From Rhizobium sp. FKY42 (GTDB lineage Bacteria > Pseudomonadota > Alphaproteobacteria > Rhizobiales > Rhizobiaceae), in NCBI RefSeq assembly GCF_005222835.1, contig NZ_STGA01000062.1, positions 87,315-151,314 of the forward strand: DNA of 64,000 nucleotides. Direction: 5' to 3'. Both the position numbers and the translations under genes were made by a program. The notes under the pieces were generated by a model. The model was not told the origin of the DNA, searched no databases, and was given only the letters and a program-made list of their open reading frames with translations. Below, piece by piece: positions 8,876 to 18,436 of the stretch. Position 1 is the first letter of the stretch. Each line of letters begins with the position of its first letter.

Positions 8876-9445
8876 ATGACGACCCAGCAGAAAAAATCTT
8901 CAGCGCGCCACGGATTCAAGACCGGTGAAGCCATTGTCTATCCGGCGCACGGGGTGGGTACTATCACGGCGATCGAGGAACAGGAAGTTGCTGGCATGAA
9001 GCTGGAGCTTTTTGTGATCGATTTTGAAAAGGACAAGATGCGCTTGAAAGTTCCAGTTGCCAAGGCTGTGAGCATCGGCATGCGTAAGCTGTCCGAGAAT
9101 GATTTTGTCGAACGCGCTCTCAAGGTCGTTCAGGGCAAGGCTCGTGTAAAGCGCACCATGTGGTCACGGCGTGCCCAGGAATATGATGCGAAGATCAATT
9201 CCGGCGATCTAATTTCTATCGCAGAAGTGGTTCGTGATCTCTATCGGGCTGAAAACCAGCCTGAGCAATCCTATTCCGAACGCCAGTTGTACGAAGCTGC
9301 ACTTGACCGCATGGCCCGTGAAATTGCTGCCGTCAACAAGATGTCGGATACGGAAGCCGTCCGCTTGGTTGAGACCAATCTTGCCAAAAGCCCAAAGCGT
9401 GGCAAAGCCATCGATGAAGACGATGCGCAGGAAGAAGCGGCTTGA
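8876..9445 (+). CDS. carD: CarD family RNA polymerase-binding regulator
   Basis: This 189-residue protein belongs to the CarD/CdnL family, which binds the RNA polymerase beta subunit and stabilises open complexes, mainly at rRNA and growth genes. The N-terminal Tudor-like interaction domain is seen at about residues 11-65 (FKTGEAIVYPAHGVGTITAIEEQEV and LKVPVAKAVSIGMRKLS). The helical C-terminal domain includes the basic WSRRAQEYDAKINSGDLISIAEVVRDLYR. The ATG at 8876 is chosen because MTTQQKKSSARHGFKTGE matches the usual family start and AGGGAG lies upstream; an earlier in-frame ATG at 8837 has no support. A perfect terminator follows. Confidence 0.93.
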   Translation: MTTQQKKSSARHGFKTGEAIVYPAHGVGTITAIEEQEVAGMKLELFVIDFEKDKMRLKVPVAKAVSIGMRKLSENDFVERALKVVQGKARVKRTMWSRRAQEYDAKINSGDLISIAEVVRDLYRAENQPEQSYSERQLYEAALDRMAREIAAVNKMSDTEAVRLVETNLAKSPKRGKAIDEDDAQEEAA

Positions 9446-9466
9446 ACGCTCTTTAAGAAACATCTT

Positions 9467-9494
9467 AAAAAACCCGGCGGCAGCCGGGTTTTTT
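9467..9494. terminator. Intrinsic terminator after carD
   Basis: AAAAAACCCGGC and GCCGGGTTTTTT form a perfect 12-bp stem round a GGCA loop. The A-tract and T-tract make it potentially bidirectional. Confidence 0.92.
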
Positions 9495-9497
9495 ATT

Positions 9498-9522
9498 GGA
9501 ACTATATTTTTCTTGAAGCGTT
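9498..9522 (+). promoter_or_regulatory. EcfG (general stress sigma) promoter of rpoH2
   Basis: GGAAC (9498-9502), 16 bases, CGTT (9519-9522) matches the EcfG/RpoE2 consensus exactly and starts just 4 bases after the carD terminator. The predicted transcript has a leader of about 200 bases before rpoH2. In Sinorhizobium meliloti rpoH2 is a known RpoE2 target, so the site agrees with established biology. Confidence 0.85.
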
Positions 9523-9734
9523 AACCCGCCGGAACGGCGAAGAGTGCTGTCTTGCAAATCTCTTCGCCACGAAAACCGTGGAGCGAGGCCTTGGCCGATC
9601 TTCCGCCGACCAAGAAGCCGGGGATTCGAACGCATGAGCCGCCAATTTTTGTTGAAGCGCAGTGATCCAAGGCTGGGGGCCGGGGAGTACTCAGCTACGC
9701 CATTTTCCAATCATTCAGTTTCAGGGAGAGCGCT

Positions 9735-10598
9735 ATGAACGCCATGTCCGCAGATCGCAATATGATCAAGATCGCCATGTCGGCACCCTACCTCGCCCGT
9801 GATGAGGAGCGCGATCTGGCTGTCCGCTGGAAAGACGATCAAGACCAGGATGCCCGCAACCAGATTGCCTTGGCCCACATGCGCCTTGTAATCGCCATGG
9901 CTTCCAAATTCCGCGGCTTTGGTTTGCCGATGAGCGACCTTGTTCAAGAAGGCCATGTAGGGCTGCTGGAAGCGGCGGCAAGGTTTGAGCCAGCGCGCGA
10001 TGTACGATTTTCGACCTATGCGAGTTGGTGGATCCGTGCTTCGATGCAAGATTACATCCTGCGCAACTGGTCTATTGTTCGTGGCGGGACCAGTTCAGCG
10101 CAAAAGGCGCTGTTCTTCAATCTGCGTCGACTGCGCGCAAAGCTCGCACGTGGTGACAGCAACCTCACGGCTCAGGCTATCCACGAGGAGATTGCAACGG
10201 CACTGGGGGTCAGCTTGGCTGACGTTCAGACCATGGACGCCCGCCTCTCCAGCAATGATGCCTCATTGCAGGCTCCCTCGATTTCGGGCGATGCCGCCAG
10301 CGCGGAGCGATTGGATATGCTGGAAAGCGCCGAACCGCTTCCCGATGAACAGGTTTCCGGCATGATCGATGGCGAGCGCCGGATGCGCTGGCTGCAGGGT
10401 GCGCTGACAAAGTTGAACGATCGGGAGAAAAAAATCATTCGTGCACGGCGTCTGACGGATGATGGTGCGACGCTGGAAGCTCTGGGTGCAGAACTGGGAA
10501 TTTCCAAGGAGCGCGTCCGCCAGATCGAAAGCCGCGCAATTGAAAAGCTGAAATCAGCGCTGGTCTCGATCAATCCGCAGATGGCGGCCGCCTGCTGA
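9735..10598 (+). CDS. rpoH2: RNA polymerase sigma-32 factor (RpoH2 type)
   Basis: This 287-residue sigma-70 family protein is a heat-shock sigma factor. Region 2 spans about residues 48-118 (LAHMRLVIAMASKF through FSTYASWWIRASMQDYILRNWSIVR). The RpoH box is visible as QKALFFNLRRLRAKLAR. Region 4 near 220-275 has the helix-turn-helix TLEALGAELGISKERVRQIESRAIEKLKSAL. Rhizobia carry two or more RpoH paralogues; the EcfG-type promoter upstream and the divergent N-terminus (MNAMSADRNMIKIAMSAPYL) fit RpoH2, which links the general stress response to a second set of genes, rather than RpoH1. That choice is inference. Confidence 0.9.
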   Translation: MNAMSADRNMIKIAMSAPYLARDEERDLAVRWKDDQDQDARNQIALAHMRLVIAMASKFRGFGLPMSDLVQEGHVGLLEAAARFEPARDVRFSTYASWWIRASMQDYILRNWSIVRGGTSSAQKALFFNLRRLRAKLARGDSNLTAQAIHEEIATALGVSLADVQTMDARLSSNDASLQAPSISGDAASAERLDMLESAEPLPDEQVSGMIDGERRMRWLQGALTKLNDREKKIIRARRLTDDGATLEALGAELGISKERVRQIESRAIEKLKSALVSINPQMAAAC

Positions 10599-10724
10599 AG
10601 GCAACCTCATGTATGGGATGTCTTATCACCACATCAGGAAGCCGTGGAGCGAAGGCCGACGGCTTGCCGACCCATATCGTTTATAGCGGGGACTTTCCGT
10701 CAAGCGCTTGTTTCCCACTGAAGA

Positions 10725-12275
10725 TCAGTCGGAAATGATCTTCAACCGCTGGCCAGGGGTTATCGATGCACCAGTCGGCAGTGCGTTCAGAACACGAAAC
10801 AGGTCGAGCTTGCGGTCCGTTCCCATCATCCGGGCAGACAGTGTGGTTATCGTGTCGCCCTGTTGAGCCGTCACCACACGAACGCGCAGCGGCTTCAGAT
10901 CCGCCGCTTCCTGAGGGGTTATCTTGCGGAAGCTGTTGCGGATCGTTTCAGCCGTCGCCTGGAGGGTTGAATTGCCTTTTGGCACCGCTGTCAGGAATCG
11001 GAAGATTCGCTTGTCCATGCGGATTACGGTTACATCGAAGTCCCACCGTTCCGCAGAGGCTTTCGCATTGGCGGCAGGCAGGCCGTTTACGGTGATTTCG
11101 CGAACGGTATTCGGTTGCAGGCCAGCAACCCAGCCGCTGGTCAGATAATTGGTCAGGCTCTGCGTATCGCTGCCTTCCACGCCGTCAAAGCGGATAGCCG
11201 TTTCATCCGGTCCGGTTGCCAGAACGGCTTCAGCCTTGTTGTCGATGCGGAAACCCTCCGGCACATCGAAACGGATACCAAGGCCTGCATGAAGGAAGGT
11301 CTCGTTGCGAACATAGCCTTCCTCCGGGCTGTCGCCATAGAGAAGTCCATCGATGCCGTTGAGATAATAGTCGCGCCCCTTATCTCCGACGGTTCCTTCC
11401 TGGCCGAAAGCGCGGGCGTGCTGGCGCGCCAGTTCAACGCGCTGAGGGGCGTTGGGGTGGCTGGAGAGAAAGTCCAGGCTTTGGTCGTTTTCCGGATCTA
11501 CCGAGGAGAAGCGTGCATAGGCGGCCATGCTGTCCAGGAAGCGCGCCGCTGCATAGGCGTCGTAACCGGCCTCACCCAGCATGCGTACGCCGATCACGTC
11601 CGCCTGCAGTTCCTGCTGCCTTGAAAAGGCGGCGAGACGCAGCTTACCACGGGCCAGAGCCTGCTTGCCTGCGAGATCGCTTGAGAGAACTTCGGCCACG
11701 ACACGGCTGGCAATGACTTCGGCCTCTTCCCGTTTCTGTCGTTCTATGCCGTGATTGGCGGTTACATGCGCCATCTCGTGGCTCAGCACGGCGGCGACCT
11801 CCGAGGCATCGTTTGCAAGCGCCAGCAGGCCACGGGTCACGTAAAGATAGCCGCCTGGTAGCGCAAAGGCATTGATGGCTGGCGAGTTCAGAATGGTGAT
11901 GCGATAGGACTGATTGGGATTTTCCGATACTGCGGTCAATGCGCCGGTGATACGCGCAACCAGCCTTTCCGTCTTCGCGTCGTGATATTCTCCGCCATAG
12001 CTCGCCAAAATGCGCGGATGTTCTCGTGCCCCCATAGCGGCCCGCGGATCATTCTTCTGTACCGTATCGACGATCTGAGGGTTTGAGGAGGGTTTCAGAT
12101 CGGCCTGATAGCTTTGGTCCAGAATGGACTGGCAACTCGTCAGAAGCGTGGCTGCGGCAAGCATTGAAACGAGCGCGCGGTATCCGTGCCGCTTCCGGGA
12201 GGTGCGGGTTGCTGCAAGTGCCTGTCCGGGGCAGTCTCCCCCGGTGATGCTGGAACCTTCAATCGGAAATATCAT
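10725..12275 (-). CDS. M48-family metalloprotease lipoprotein with LysM-like C-terminus
   Basis: This 516-residue protein is a periplasmic zinc protease of the BepA/YfgC type, expected to act in outer-membrane protein quality control. The lipobox is LLTSC at about residues 44-48, so the mature protein is probably an envelope lipoprotein. The zinc site HEMAH lies at about 165-169, with the third ligand Glu in the QQELQADVIG block. The middle part (about 285-440) matches no domain I can name. The end (VVTAQQGDTITTLSARMMG and PGQRLKII) looks like a LysM peptidoglycan-binding repeat. ATG 12275 gives a long N-terminal tail before the signal peptide; an internal start near M38 is possible. It stands alone. 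Confidence 0.88.
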   Translation of the reverse strand: MIFPIEGSSITGGDCPGQALAATRTSRKRHGYRALVSMLAAATLLTSCQSILDQSYQADLKPSSNPQIVDTVQKNDPRAAMGAREHPRILASYGGEYHDAKTERLVARITGALTAVSENPNQSYRITILNSPAINAFALPGGYLYVTRGLLALANDASEVAAVLSHEMAHVTANHGIERQKREEAEVIASRVVAEVLSSDLAGKQALARGKLRLAAFSRQQELQADVIGVRMLGEAGYDAYAAARFLDSMAAYARFSSVDPENDQSLDFLSSHPNAPQRVELARQHARAFGQEGTVGDKGRDYYLNGIDGLLYGDSPEEGYVRNETFLHAGLGIRFDVPEGFRIDNKAEAVLATGPDETAIRFDGVEGSDTQSLTNYLTSGWVAGLQPNTVREITVNGLPAANAKASAERWDFDVTVIRMDKRIFRFLTAVPKGNSTLQATAETIRNSFRKITPQEAADLKPLRVRVVTAQQGDTITTLSARMMGTDRKLDLFRVLNALPTGASITPGQRLKIISD

Positions 12276-12507
12276 GCTTCCAAGCCCGCCATCCGGCGCA
12301 TCCTGCGACCCTTGCCGCGATCTCCTGCGAATATGCGGATGGCAAGATGTTTCTCCGTGAACCGCTTCAACTTACTTAAGTAATCAGCGGCGAAAGGGCA
12401 AACATCATTCCGCTCTTTTCTTGCATTGCGGCATCGCATTGATGCAAGTCTAAAATGTGGCGCGGGAGTTAACGCCTCGTGAACCTTTTCAAGATTTCAG
12501 CGCGATT
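12276..12507. other. Intergenic region with a perfect 12-bp palindrome
   Basis: These 232 bases separate the M48 gene from the 3-prime end of thiQ. They contain TTACTTAAGTAA (12372-12383), a perfect palindrome 97 bases upstream of the M48 start. No small gene or terminator was seen. Confidence 0.5.
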
Positions 12508-13164
12508 TTAGTGGCGCTGCACAACTTTGCCGTTCTCGATGTGGATCATGTCCTGCGCCAGACGGCTGATATCATCCGGGTTGTGACTGACGAGAAGCAC
12601 GGTATTTGCGGTTTCGCGATGCAGGTTCAGCAGCAGAGTTCCCATGTCCCCGCGCAGGGCAGGGTCCAGCGCCCCAAACGGCTCGTCTAGCAATAGAAGC
12701 GGTTTCTTGCGCACAAGAGCGCGGGCGAAGGCCACCCGCTGTCGCTCACCTCCAGACAGGGTCGCCGGTTTTCGTTTCTCCATGCCCGACAGGCCGACCC
12801 AGTCCAGCGCATCACTGACCGCGCGCCTGTCCTGCGCGGTAAGTTTAAGGGCCGGATCAATCCCAAGGCCGACATTGGTAAAGAGGTCGAGATGCGTGAA
12901 GAGGTTGTTATCCTGAAAGACAAGGGAGATCGGCCGCTCGGCCGGATGTGCGTTCGATAGATCATGACCATTGATGATGACCTGACCGGTATCCGGCTGT
13001 TCGAACCCGGCAATAAGATTCAGGAACGTCGATTTGCCTGATCCAGATGGTCCCGTGATGGCGGTTATGATGCCCGTTCTGACAGAGCAGTCGAAGTGGA
13101 ATTTCGTCGCTCCGAGTGTCAGGCGAACATTGCGCATCTCGAGACCAGGACTGTGTTTGCTCAT
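12508..13164 (-). CDS. thiQ: Thiamine ABC transporter ATPase
   Basis: This 218-residue ABC ATPase energises uptake of thiamine or thiamine pyrophosphate at the inner membrane. The Walker A is GPSGSGKST, the signature is [15 protein letters not shown], and the Walker B is [13 protein letters not shown], followed by the switch SHNPDDI. The protein is short, without a regulatory C-terminal domain, as is usual for ThiQ. The start at 13164 overlaps the thiP stop codon in ATGA, so the two are translationally coupled. It is the last gene of thiB-thiP-thiQ, controlled by a TPP riboswitch upstream of thiB. Confidence 0.95.
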   Translation of the reverse strand: MSKHSPGLEMRNVRLTLGATKFHFDCSVRTGIITAITGPSGSGKSTFLNLIAGFEQPDTGQVIINGHDLSNAHPAERPISLVFQDNNLFTHLDLFTNVGLGIDPALKLTAQDRRAVSDALDWVGLSGMEKRKPATLSGGERQRVAFARALVRKKPLLLLDEPFGALDPALRGDMGTLLLNLHRETANTVLLVSHNPDDISRLAQDMIHIENGKVVQRH

Positions 13165-14777
13165 CTGTGTCGCCTGTTGCCTACGGTGCCAAGGATCGTG
13201 AAACCAAGGCAAACCATGCCCAGCAGCAGCGCAAAACCATCCGCATCAGCGGTTCTATAGCTACCCATGCTACTATAGACCAGCCATGGCAAGGTTAGCA
13301 GATCTTGTGAACTGAACAGCGCCACGGCCCCCAGATCGCCCAGCGACAGCGCCATGGCGAAGGAAAGTGCCGTCAGGGCTGGCCTGAAGAGGATTGGCCA
13401 ATCGATAATCCGCAAGCGGTCCCAGCCTGTCAGGCCAAGATGGGCGCAAAGCCTGTCCGTTTGTGCTGCATGGGTCCGGAAGGCTGGCTCAATCACGCGG
13501 ACCACGAAGGGAAGGGCCATCAGCATGTTGATGGCAGCGATGATCGTCAGCGCGAAGAGATTGACATCACCGAATGGTCTCAGCGTCAAGAACCAGCCCG
13601 TTCCCAGCACTACCGGCGGCACGAGCAGCACAAGGGAAGATACTGCCGAGAGGCTTGACCTAAGCACGCGAGAGGCTCGGGAGCTGCTTCTTCGATCGCG
13701 CAGCACATGGTTGGCGCCGATGATCCCGAAACCGACGGCGACTGCTGACGCGCCCGCGCAGAAAGCTATGGAAAGACTGGTGAGGAGTGCCTGCCGGAAA
13801 TCTGGCTCCAGGGCGAGCCGCACGAGGTCAGCCGACAGTCCGGAAACGACGATCATCGCAAGCGGCAGAATCAGAAAAGCGGCGGCCAGGAGAATGATGA
13901 TGGCGTCGCTGCTGCGGGCAAGACGCGAGCGGCCATCGTAGCGGTTCCACAATCTACCTTCGCCGACGGCCGTGTCTTCCGCTTTTGGCAGCAGGTTCAA
14001 GCAGAGCAATATGACTGTCGTCACCGCGATCTGCATCAAAGCAAGGGCGATTGCGCGCGGCGGATCGAAATCGAAACGCAGTGCCTGATAGATCGCTACC
14101 TCGAGTGTTGTCGCGGCCGGACCGCCACCCAGAACCAGCACCAGCGTGAAACTGGTGGCGCAGAGCATGAAGATGAGCCCACCGGTTGCCGGAATGACAC
14201 GCATAAGAGCGGGTAGTTCCACATAACGAAGAATAGACAACCGCCTCATGCCGAGACTTGCCGTCAAACGCCAGTATTCTTGGGGCAGCCGCTCTAAGGC
14301 CGCCAGCATCATGCGAGTCGCCAGTGGCATGTTGAAAAATACATGGGCAATGAGAATGCCGCCCAAGCCATAGATGCTGATGGGTTGCTCAAGACCCAAA
14401 GCCTGGAGCGCCTTGTTCACAAGTCCCTGACGCCCGAAAATGCCAATAAGACCCAGCGCACCGATGAGAACAGGTAATCCCATGGGCAGTGCCATGAGGC
14501 GCACGAGCCAGATGCGCCCGAGGAATTTCGTTTGCCGAGCAAGTGCCAATGCAACCGGCAGTGCAAGGCACAGAGAAAGCGCGGTGGAAAGGCTTGCCTG
14601 CAACAATGTGAAATGTAGCAGGCTGAGGGTATAGTCGTCCACGACACTGCCTTGGACGATACCAGCGGGAGCGAATGCCAGAAGAACGGCCACCGGCACC
14701 AGAACGAGCAGAGCGATGACGGTCAGGGCTGCAACGCCACCCGCCAGCCCGCGCCGCTGCTCTGCCCGTGTCAGCAT
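13161..14777 (-). CDS. thiP: Thiamine ABC transporter permease
   Basis: This 538-residue membrane protein is the fused permease of the thiamine transporter, with two homologous halves of about six helices each. Each half has a binding-protein-dependent transport loop: [20 protein letters not shown] in the first and [19 protein letters not shown] in the second, which contact ThiQ. The double-length layout distinguishes ThiP and iron-type permeases from single-domain ones. It sits 20 bases after thiB and overlaps thiQ by four bases. Neighbouring genes and the TPP riboswitch settle the substrate. Confidence 0.95.
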   Translation of the reverse strand: MLTRAEQRRGLAGGVAALTVIALLVLVPVAVLLAFAPAGIVQGSVVDDYTLSLLHFTLLQASLSTALSLCLALPVALALARQTKFLGRIWLVRLMALPMGLPVLIGALGLIGIFGRQGLVNKALQALGLEQPISIYGLGGILIAHVFFNMPLATRMMLAALERLPQEYWRLTASLGMRRLSILRYVELPALMRVIPATGGLIFMLCATSFTLVLVLGGGPAATTLEVAIYQALRFDFDPPRAIALALMQIAVTTVILLCLNLLPKAEDTAVGEGRLWNRYDGRSRLARSSDAIIILLAAAFLILPLAMIVVSGLSADLVRLALEPDFRQALLTSLSIAFCAGASAVAVGFGIIGANHVLRDRRSSSRASRVLRSSLSAVSSLVLLVPPVVLGTGWFLTLRPFGDVNLFALTIIAAINMLMALPFVVRVIEPAFRTHAAQTDRLCAHLGLTGWDRLRIIDWPILFRPALTALSFAMALSLGDLGAVALFSSQDLLTLPWLVYSSMGSYRTADADGFALLLGMVCLGFTILGTVGNRRHR

Positions 14778-14797
14778 TGTCGATTATGCCCCCAGGT

Positions 14798-15808
14798 TCA
14801 TTTTGCGCTCATCGCCGTCTGCCACTCGCGAATCCAGGCCTGACGGTTCTTGGCGACCTCGGCGGATGGCATCAGGAAGGTTTTCTCTGGCTGCTGCAGT
14901 TTGGAAAAGGCCCCTGGCAGCGGCGTGGCAGTTGCAGCGACGGGCATCATCCAGTTGGTTGTCGGAATAATTGACTGGAACTCCGGGGAGAGTGTGAAGG
15001 ACAGGAATTTGCGGGCCAGATCCGGGTTCTGGCTGGCCTTCAGCGCGCCGGATACCTCGATCTGGATGTAGTGGCCTTCCTCAAACTTCGCGGCCTGATA
15101 GCGATCCGTCTTTTCCTCGACCATGTGATAGGCAGGCGAGGTGATGTAGGACAAGACCATGGGCGCTTCACCTTTGGTGAACAGGCCATAGGCTTCCGAC
15201 CAGCCGGGTGTCACCGTCAGAACACGGTTCTTCAGCTTTGCCCAAGCCTCCGGTGCCTTGTCGCCATAGACGGATTTTACCCACAAAAGCAGGCCGAGGC
15301 CGGGTGTCGACGTGCGAGGATCCTGAATGACGATCTTCTGGGAGGCATCGCCTTCAACCAGTTCCTTCAAGCTTTTGGGTGGCGTTTTCAGGGCTTGCGT
15401 ATCGTAGACAATCGCGAAATGCCCGTAGTCATAGGGAACGAAAATGTCGTCCGTGAAACTGCCGGGAACCTTGGCAGAGGCTGCGTCAATGCCGTGGGGT
15501 GCAAAAAGGCCGGTCTGCTTCGCTTCATCAATGAGATTGGTATCGAGGCCGAGGACAATATCGGCCTTGGATGTCTGGCCTTCCAGCTTCAACCGCGTCA
15601 GCAGCGCGACGCCGTCGGAGACGCCGACGAAGTTGACCGTGCAGCCACATGTCTTCTCGAAAGCCGCCCTGACCTTTGGTCCCGGCCCCCACTTCGATAT
15701 GAAGCTTTCATAGGTATAGACTGTAAGGCTCTTCGCTTCCTGAGCGTTGCTGGTCGATGCCAGCAACAGACCGATAAGACCAGAAAGAACGGCTAGGGCA
15801 AATTTCAT
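14798..15808 (-). CDS. thiB: Thiamine-binding periplasmic protein
   Basis: This 336-residue protein is the substrate-binding subunit of the thiamine transporter. A Sec signal ([23 protein letters not shown]) is followed by the mature start [20 protein letters not shown], characteristic of ThiB. Blocks such as [14 protein letters not shown] and [13 protein letters not shown] are the usual ligand-pocket segments. The ATG at 15808 is chosen because GAGGTGG stands 5 bases upstream and the signal peptide begins there; a TTG 18 bases earlier is less likely. It is the first gene of thiBPQ and follows a TPP riboswitch. Confidence 0.94.
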   Translation of the reverse strand: MKFALAVLSGLIGLLLASTSNAQEAKSLTVYTYESFISKWGPGPKVRAAFEKTCGCTVNFVGVSDGVALLTRLKLEGQTSKADIVLGLDTNLIDEAKQTGLFAPHGIDAASAKVPGSFTDDIFVPYDYGHFAIVYDTQALKTPPKSLKELVEGDASQKIVIQDPRTSTPGLGLLLWVKSVYGDKAPEAWAKLKNRVLTVTPGWSEAYGLFTKGEAPMVLSYITSPAYHMVEEKTDRYQAAKFEEGHYIQIEVSGALKASQNPDLARKFLSFTLSPEFQSIIPTTNWMMPVAATATPLPGAFSKLQQPEKTFLMPSAEVAKNRQAWIREWQTAMSAK

Positions 15809-15861
15809 CAACGCCACCTCGACCAAAAGAGTTCAGGGAATAGGCGTCGATTTGAACGGTC

Positions 15862-15950
15862 TAATCCCTCCGCCGGTGTTAACCGGATCAGGTTCCGCGG
15901 GTTGGCTTCGATACTGGAAACCTCTCAGCCATCTTCATGGCACCCCGTTA
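15862..15950 (-). ncRNA. TPP riboswitch controlling thiBPQ
   Basis: The THI-box is unmistakable on the minus strand: ACGGGGTGCC, then CTGAGAGG (15928-15921), then AACCTGATCCGGTTAACACCGG and GGAGGGA. These are the conserved J2/3, P2-P4 and P5 parts of the thiamine-pyrophosphate aptamer. The thiB ATG lies 54 bases downstream. No U-tract terminator was seen; GACGCC shortly after the aptamer can pair with GGCGTT directly before the ATG, which suggests control of translation initiation. Confidence 0.95.
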
Positions 15951-16001
15951 GAGCGTCGAAACATGTACCGGGCGGCCCGCTCTTTGGCAAGCAGTTCGCG
16001 C

Positions 16002-16412
16002 TTATCGGTTGGCGGCAGTCAATGTCCGCAACTGCTGTGGCATGGCAGCAATGCTACCAACACGGTTTGCGATGGCATAGGCGACCGTATCCTGCAGGAT
16101 ATGCGGCATGACGGGTTTCGTCAGTACACCGAGCGGGCGCACATCTTGGCCTTCCAATTGTTCAGGATTCGCAGTCATGAAGACAACGGTAATTCCGAAC
16201 CGCTCTGCCAACTCGCGTCCTATTGAAGGACCGGTCGCGCCGTCGGAAAGATTGACGTCGACGAATGCGATATCCGCGTGCGGGGCCAGCGCCAAAGCAT
16301 GGTCACGACCGCTGGCGAAACCGGCCACCGTCAATCCCATTTCCTCAATGGTTTCGGCGATATCGAGAGCGATCAGAAATTCATCTTCGACAATCAGAAC
16401 TCGTTGATTCAT
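16002..16412 (-). CDS. Single-domain response regulator
   Basis: This 136-residue protein consists of one receiver domain only. The acidic pair E9-D10 is in VLIVEDEFL, the phosphorylated aspartate is D52 in IAFVDVNLSDG, the Thr/Ser switch is in VVFMTAN, and the conserved lysine is in VLTKPV. There is no output domain, so it must act on a partner such as a kinase or phosphotransferase. In-frame ATGs upstream (16454 with AAGGGA before it) would add 14 residues. An exact EcfG promoter lies about 100 bases upstream, recalling the stress-linked one-domain regulators (SdrG type) that feed back on the PhyR pathway; that link is inference. Confidence 0.88.
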   Translation of the reverse strand: MNQRVLIVEDEFLIALDIAETIEEMGLTVAGFASGRDHALALAPHADIAFVDVNLSDGATGPSIGRELAERFGITVVFMTANPEQLEGQDVRPLGVLTKPVMPHILQDTVAYAIANRVGSIAAMPQQLRTLTAANR

Positions 16413-16517
16413 GGCTGTATCTTCCAGCCGACGACGCATAACTTGAGCCGACATGGGAACATCCCTTCGTTGAACGCTGGCGTAGCCGGACCCGCATATC
16501 CGACCCTGTAGCCTCCG

Positions 16518-16542
16518 AACGTGCCAATATGGGAATTGTTCC
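16518..16542 (-). promoter_or_regulatory. EcfG promoter of the one-domain response regulator
   Basis: On the minus strand GGAAC (16542-16538), 16 bases, CGTT (16521-16518) matches the EcfG/RpoE2 consensus exactly. It is in the intergenic region directly ahead of the response regulator. Confidence 0.78.
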
Positions 16543-16604
16543 GGGACGTGACTCAATTCCGGAAAACTAACGAAAAATTAATCTTAACATAAACTTAAGC
16601 AAGT

Positions 16605-18431
16605 TCAGCCTTCCAGCTCTTCCCGCAGCATTTCAAGCTCCAGCCACTCTTCTTCCATGGCTGTCAGCTTGCTGCGCAAGGCTTCCATCTCTGAGGCAAG
16701 ACGGTTGAAGGCTGCCGGATCCTTCGTGAAGAGATTTGGATCGGCCATCTTCGCCTCGCGGACCGCAATGTCCTTGCTGATCTTTTCCATCTCTTTCGGA
16801 AGGTTTTCGAGCGCAAACTTCTGCTTGTAGGAAAGCTTGCCCTGAGCTTTGGGTGCCGAGGACTGGGCGGGAGCGGCCGCAGCTTCCGCCTTGGCTTTTT
16901 CCTTTTCGGCCTTGCGCTTTTCCTCCAGCGCGCCTTTGCGCTGAGCCATCATGTCCGTATAGCCGCCGGCATATTCGATCCAGCGTCCGTCAGGCGCTTC
17001 CGGATTTGCCGGCGCGATAGTGGATGTCACGGTGCGGTCGAGGAAGTCACGATCGTGGCTGACAAGGATGACGGTGCCGCTGAAGCCGGAGACGATTTCC
17101 TGCAACAGGTCCAGCGTCTCGATGTCGAGGTCGTTGGTCGGTTCGTCAAGGATCAGCAGGTTCGAGGGCCGTGCCATGATGCGGGCCAGAATGAGCCGCG
17201 CCCGCTCGCCACCGGAAAGGTTGCGGATCGGCGTGCGCATCTGTTCCGGCTGGAACAGGAAGTCCTTCATGTAACCGGCCACATGGCGCTGTTCGCCATT
17301 CACCAGCAGGTTTTCGCCGCGCCCATCGGTCAGGTAATGACTGAGCGTATCATCAAGGTTCAGGTCCTCGCGCTTCTGGTCTAGTGTCGCGATTTCAAGA
17401 TTGGTGCCGAGCTTGATCGCGCCGGAATCCGGCTCCAGCTGGCCGGTCAGCATTTTCAGAAGCGTCGTCTTGCCCGCGCCGTTCGGGCCGACAAGACCGA
17501 TGCAGTCGCCACGATGAACGCGGATTGAGAAGGGTGCTACGATCTGGCGGTCCTCGTAGCGCTTGGTGATGGCTTCCGCCTCGATCACCAGCTTGCCGCT
17601 TTCCTTGCCTTCGGTGGCGCTCGCCTGAATCGTACCTTGCGGCCCGCGATGCCCGCGATACTCCGCACGCAGGCTCTGCAATTCGCCCAGACGGCGCATA
17701 TTGCGCTTGCGCCGGGCGGTCACACCATAGCGTAGCCAATGCTCTTCGCGCTCGATCTGACGGCCGAGCTTATGCTGTTCCAGCTCTTCGGTTTCCAGAA
17801 CCTCGTCGCGCCAGGTTTCGAAATGGGCAAAGCCGCGATCCATGCGGCGAGAGAGGCCGCGATCCAGCCAGACGACAGCGGTCGAGACCTTCTCCAGAAA
17901 GCGACGGTCGTGCGAGATGAGAACCAGCGCGCTGCGGCTTTTCAGAAGCTCGCCTTCCAGCCATTCGATTGTCGGCAGGTCCAGATGGTTGGTCGGCTCG
18001 TCCAGCATCAGAATGTCGGGTTCGGGAGCCATAACGCGGGCAAGTGCTGCACGGCGCGCTTCGCCACCGGACAGGCGGCGTGGATCTTCCTCACCGGTCA
18101 GGCCCAGATGGCTCAAGAGATAGGTGACGCGGTAGGGGTCGTCTCCCGGTCCCAGCCCCGCCTCACAATAGGCCTGAACTGTGTCGTATCCGGCAAAATC
18201 CGGCGCCTGTTCCAGATAGCGGATGGTGGAGGAGGGATGGCGGAACACCTCGCCGGACTGCGCTTCGACAATGCCGGCTGCAATTTTCATCAGTGTCGAT
18301 TTGCCGGAGCCGTTGCGGCCCACAAGGCAGATGCGGTCGCCCGGTTCCACTTGAAGATTTGCACCATCAAGCAGCGGCGTGCCGCCGAAGCTCAGGCGAA
18401 TCTCATCAAGCTTGAGAATGGGAGGAGCCAT
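16605..18431 (-). CDS. uup: ABC-F ATPase, Uup-like
   Basis: This 608-residue protein has two ABC ATPase domains and no membrane part, the ABC-F layout. The first domain has GRNGSGKST (about 37-45) and LSGGEARRAALAR, the second has GPNGAGKTT and LSGGERARLILAR, each with a LDEPTNHLDL or LDEPTNDLDI Walker B. The linker (about 180-270) is basic, and the C-terminal 90 residues form a charged coiled coil (EEKRKAEKEKAKAEA ... EMEALRSKLTAMEEEWLELE), the DNA/RNA-binding end typical of Uup. Uup acts on ribosomes and affects precise transposon excision in E. coli. It ends 48 bases from the response-regulator upstream region and starts 5 bases after thiN. Confidence 0.9.
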   Translation of the reverse strand: MAPPILKLDEIRLSFGGTPLLDGANLQVEPGDRICLVGRNGSGKSTLMKIAAGIVEAQSGEVFRHPSSTIRYLEQAPDFAGYDTVQAYCEAGLGPGDDPYRVTYLLSHLGLTGEEDPRRLSGGEARRAALARVMAPEPDILMLDEPTNHLDLPTIEWLEGELLKSRSALVLISHDRRFLEKVSTAVVWLDRGLSRRMDRGFAHFETWRDEVLETEELEQHKLGRQIEREEHWLRYGVTARRKRNMRRLGELQSLRAEYRGHRGPQGTIQASATEGKESGKLVIEAEAITKRYEDRQIVAPFSIRVHRGDCIGLVGPNGAGKTTLLKMLTGQLEPDSGAIKLGTNLEIATLDQKREDLNLDDTLSHYLTDGRGENLLVNGEQRHVAGYMKDFLFQPEQMRTPIRNLSGGERARLILARIMARPSNLLILDEPTNDLDIETLDLLQEIVSGFSGTVILVSHDRDFLDRTVTSTIAPANPEAPDGRWIEYAGGYTDMMAQRKGALEEKRKAEKEKAKAEAAAAPAQSSAPKAQGKLSYKQKFALENLPKEMEKISKDIAVREAKMADPNLFTKDPAAFNRLASEMEALRSKLTAMEEEWLELEMLREELEG

Positions 18432-18436
18432 GAGCG

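Noticed and set aside
16571..16600. TTAA-N7-TTAA match (possible CtrA box) upstream of the response regulator
   Set aside because: It lies in a short AT-rich run with several TTAA words and lacks the CC extension; chance is likely.
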